NCBI RefSeq assembly: GCF_023612095.1
Contig: NZ_CP086235.1
Coordinates: forward strand, 3,359,501-3,423,500
Direction of reading: 5' to 3'
DNA length: 64,000 bases
Origin: Cytobacillus firmus
GTDB taxonomy: Bacteria; Bacillota; Bacilli; Bacillales; Cytobacillaceae
Part shown: one piece after another, positions 63,701 through 64,000 of the stretch
Position numbering within the stretch: the first letter of the stretch is position 1
How the letters are laid out: each line of letters starts with the position of its first letter
Made by a program: the position numbers and the translations under genes
Notes under the pieces: generated by a model
Databases searched by the model: none
Told to the model about the DNA's origin: nothing
What the model saw: the letters and a program-made list of their open reading frames with translations, nothing else

Positions 63701-64000
63701 TCGGAGCCGGTCCCCCTGGAAGCTTGGTCAGCTCAAGCCCATATTCAAGCAGCTGCTTGGCTCCTTTCAGCTGAAGATCAATATCCTCCAAAAGCGAACG
63801 GACAAATGGAAGCTGCTCGAGACTGCTGACGCCGTTCACATTGTACATCTCAACAATTGAATCAAGATATTGATCAGGCGAAGGGTTGGAACGGGCAAAA
63901 TCGTATAAGTCCCTTATTATATCCTGAAGGGCAGTGTCACTTCTGTCATTTGTAAAAGTGTCAACAAGTGCAAAGAATCCTTCATTTCCCTCTTTGCCGT
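60711..64000 (-). CDS. addA: ATP-dependent helicase/nuclease subunit AddA, N-terminus beyond the window
   Basis: AddAB (Gram-positive RecBCD counterpart) processes double-strand ends for recombination. About 1095 residues of this protein are in the window; the family is about 1240, so roughly 140 N-terminal residues, including the Walker A motif, lie beyond position 64000. The frame is open at the right edge, and the in-frame ATG at 63848 is internal. Motifs seen: VLVDEYQDTN, MVGDVKQSIYRFR, IHSSKGLEFPFVFIAG, VALTRAKEKLYL (UvrD-type), and the C-terminal nuclease with GIVDCVF and LLDYKTDG. addB should be upstream. Confidence 0.95.
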   Translation of the reverse strand, partial: GKEGNEGFFALVDTFTNDRSDTALQDIIRDLYDFARSNPSPDQYLDSIVEMYNVNGVSSLEQLPFVRSLLEDIDLQLKGAKQLLEYGLELTKLPGGPAPRAENFIADLHVVNTLIEAKNDSWTMLYEAMQSWSFGRAKTCKGDEYDEGLIEKAKKLRDQAKKIITGLQEELFFRRQESFMRDMAEMKPHIEELVRLVKAFSIRFDQVKTEKGLVDFADLEHYCLDILSSTDEEGRLLPSEAALVCRNQFKEVLVDEYQDTNMVQEAILQLVTADSEENGNLFMVGDVKQSIYRFRLAEPNLFLGKYTRFDRDGERAGLRIDLARNFRSRKEVLQGTNYIFKQIMGTSVGEIEYDQAAELIKGAPYSEDQEQPVELAIIDLEGSEKSEPDPESMDEGFDSEDLAQSQLEARYMASKIKEIIGNRKEVYNTKTHSGRPAKYRDIVILLRSMTWAPQIMEEFKQQGIPVYANLSSGYFEATEVAIMMSLLKVIDNPYQDIPLASVLRSPILGLTEEELAQIRIQNKSGSFYEALTSFCRNHPTLETGELYEKVRPFFDALEEWRVMARQGSLSELIWNLYRQTRFYDFVGGMPGGKQRQANLRALYDRARQYEATSFRGLFRFLRFIERMRDRGDDLGAARALGEQEDVVRLMTIHSSKGLEFPFVFIAGLARNFNTMDLKKPYMLDKEFGFAAKYVNAEKRISYPSLPQIAFKRKKKMEMLAEEMRVLYVALTRAKEKLYLVSSVKSADKKLNKWLQVSEHKDWLLNEYDRASANSYLDWIGPALVRHRECEALRAEVQVDPLVPGDILEHPSCWNITIIKSEEAAVLPEEANEGETDLLKLVYEGKTVPAESAFKDKVEEQLSWKYTYKQAAQARSKQSVSEVKRQREIFSEEDSGTELIRKISKPMLSRPRFMQEKSLSPAERGTAMHAVMQHIDFSRPATVETISSKMDEMVRKELLTEEQRASIEPQLILQFFETELGQRMIQAISVRREIPFSLSFPAREIYSDWQGEDEPVLIQGIVDCVFEDEQGLVLLDYKTDGISGRYKGGFAEAKPVLENRYKVQIDMYTRALEQILKREVNERYLFFFDGAHTIKL

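Overview
The window is a chromosomal segment of a low-GC, endospore-forming Bacillaceae bacterium. It carries a gerP spore-coat operon with a SigK-type promoter, comZ/med, FapR- and CtsR-type operators, and Bacillus-type Fnr biology. Most of it can be read as Bacillus subtilis gene order in inverted orientation: addA - gerPA-F - yisK - yisL - yisN - asnO - yisQ at the right, yitK/yitL - yitS - yitT - ipi - yizC - yitU - yitV - yitW in the middle, and argCJBD-carAB-argF - yjzC - yjzD - yjaU - yjaV - med - comZ - fabHA - fabF - yjaZ - appD at the left. The composition and the presence of clpB suggest a Cytobacillus/Mesobacillus-like relative rather than B. subtilis itself; I cannot fix the genus. 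No rRNA, tRNA, CRISPR array, prophage or intact insertion sequence was seen.

Layout. 0-5 kb: oligopeptide ABC transporter ATPases, yjaZ, and fabHA-fabF under a FapR-type operator. 5-12 kb: comZ, med, yjaV, yjaU, yjzD, clpB (CtsR operator), yjzC, uppP. 12-22 kb: the arginine/carbamoyl-phosphate operon argC-J-B-D-carA-carB-argF, with an ArgR-type box before carA. 22-29 kb: an anaerobic/molybdenum-cofactor block (ywiC-like, mobB-moeA, ric, moaA, fnr, a radical SAM/SPASM gene) that interrupts B. subtilis-like order between argC and yitW. Four of its transcription units carry an Fnr-like site centred exactly 41.5 bp upstream of the predicted start point. 29-38 kb: yit genes and stress/housekeeping genes. 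38-46.6 kb: a maltodextrin island (LacI-type regulator, membrane-anchored alpha-amylase, MdxG/F/E ABC importer, cytoplasmic neopullulanase) with several LacI/CcpA-type operators. 46.7-58.5 kb: MATE pump, asnO, yisN, a FIST-PAS-GGDEF-EAL protein, yisL, yisK, a DUF418 membrane protein, an acyl-CoA ligase. 58.6-64 kb: gerPA-F, then addA running off the right edge.

Two things stand out. First, the Fnr-centred block is coherent: the regulator, its likely targets, Moco biosynthesis and an iron-sulfur repair protein are clustered with matching promoter geometry. Second, seven genes (yjaZ, fabF, a yjzB-position gene, yitT, the alpha-amylase, an acyl-CoA ligase and gerPB) are each broken by what looks like exactly one missing base in a homopolymer run, six of them G/C runs. 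Adding one base restores the expected protein each time. Because fabF is expected to be needed for growth, homopolymer undercalling in the sequence is the simplest explanation. These genes should be treated as probably intact until reads are checked. Two intergenic structured elements (34645-34830 and 53864-54002) are not explained by any gene.
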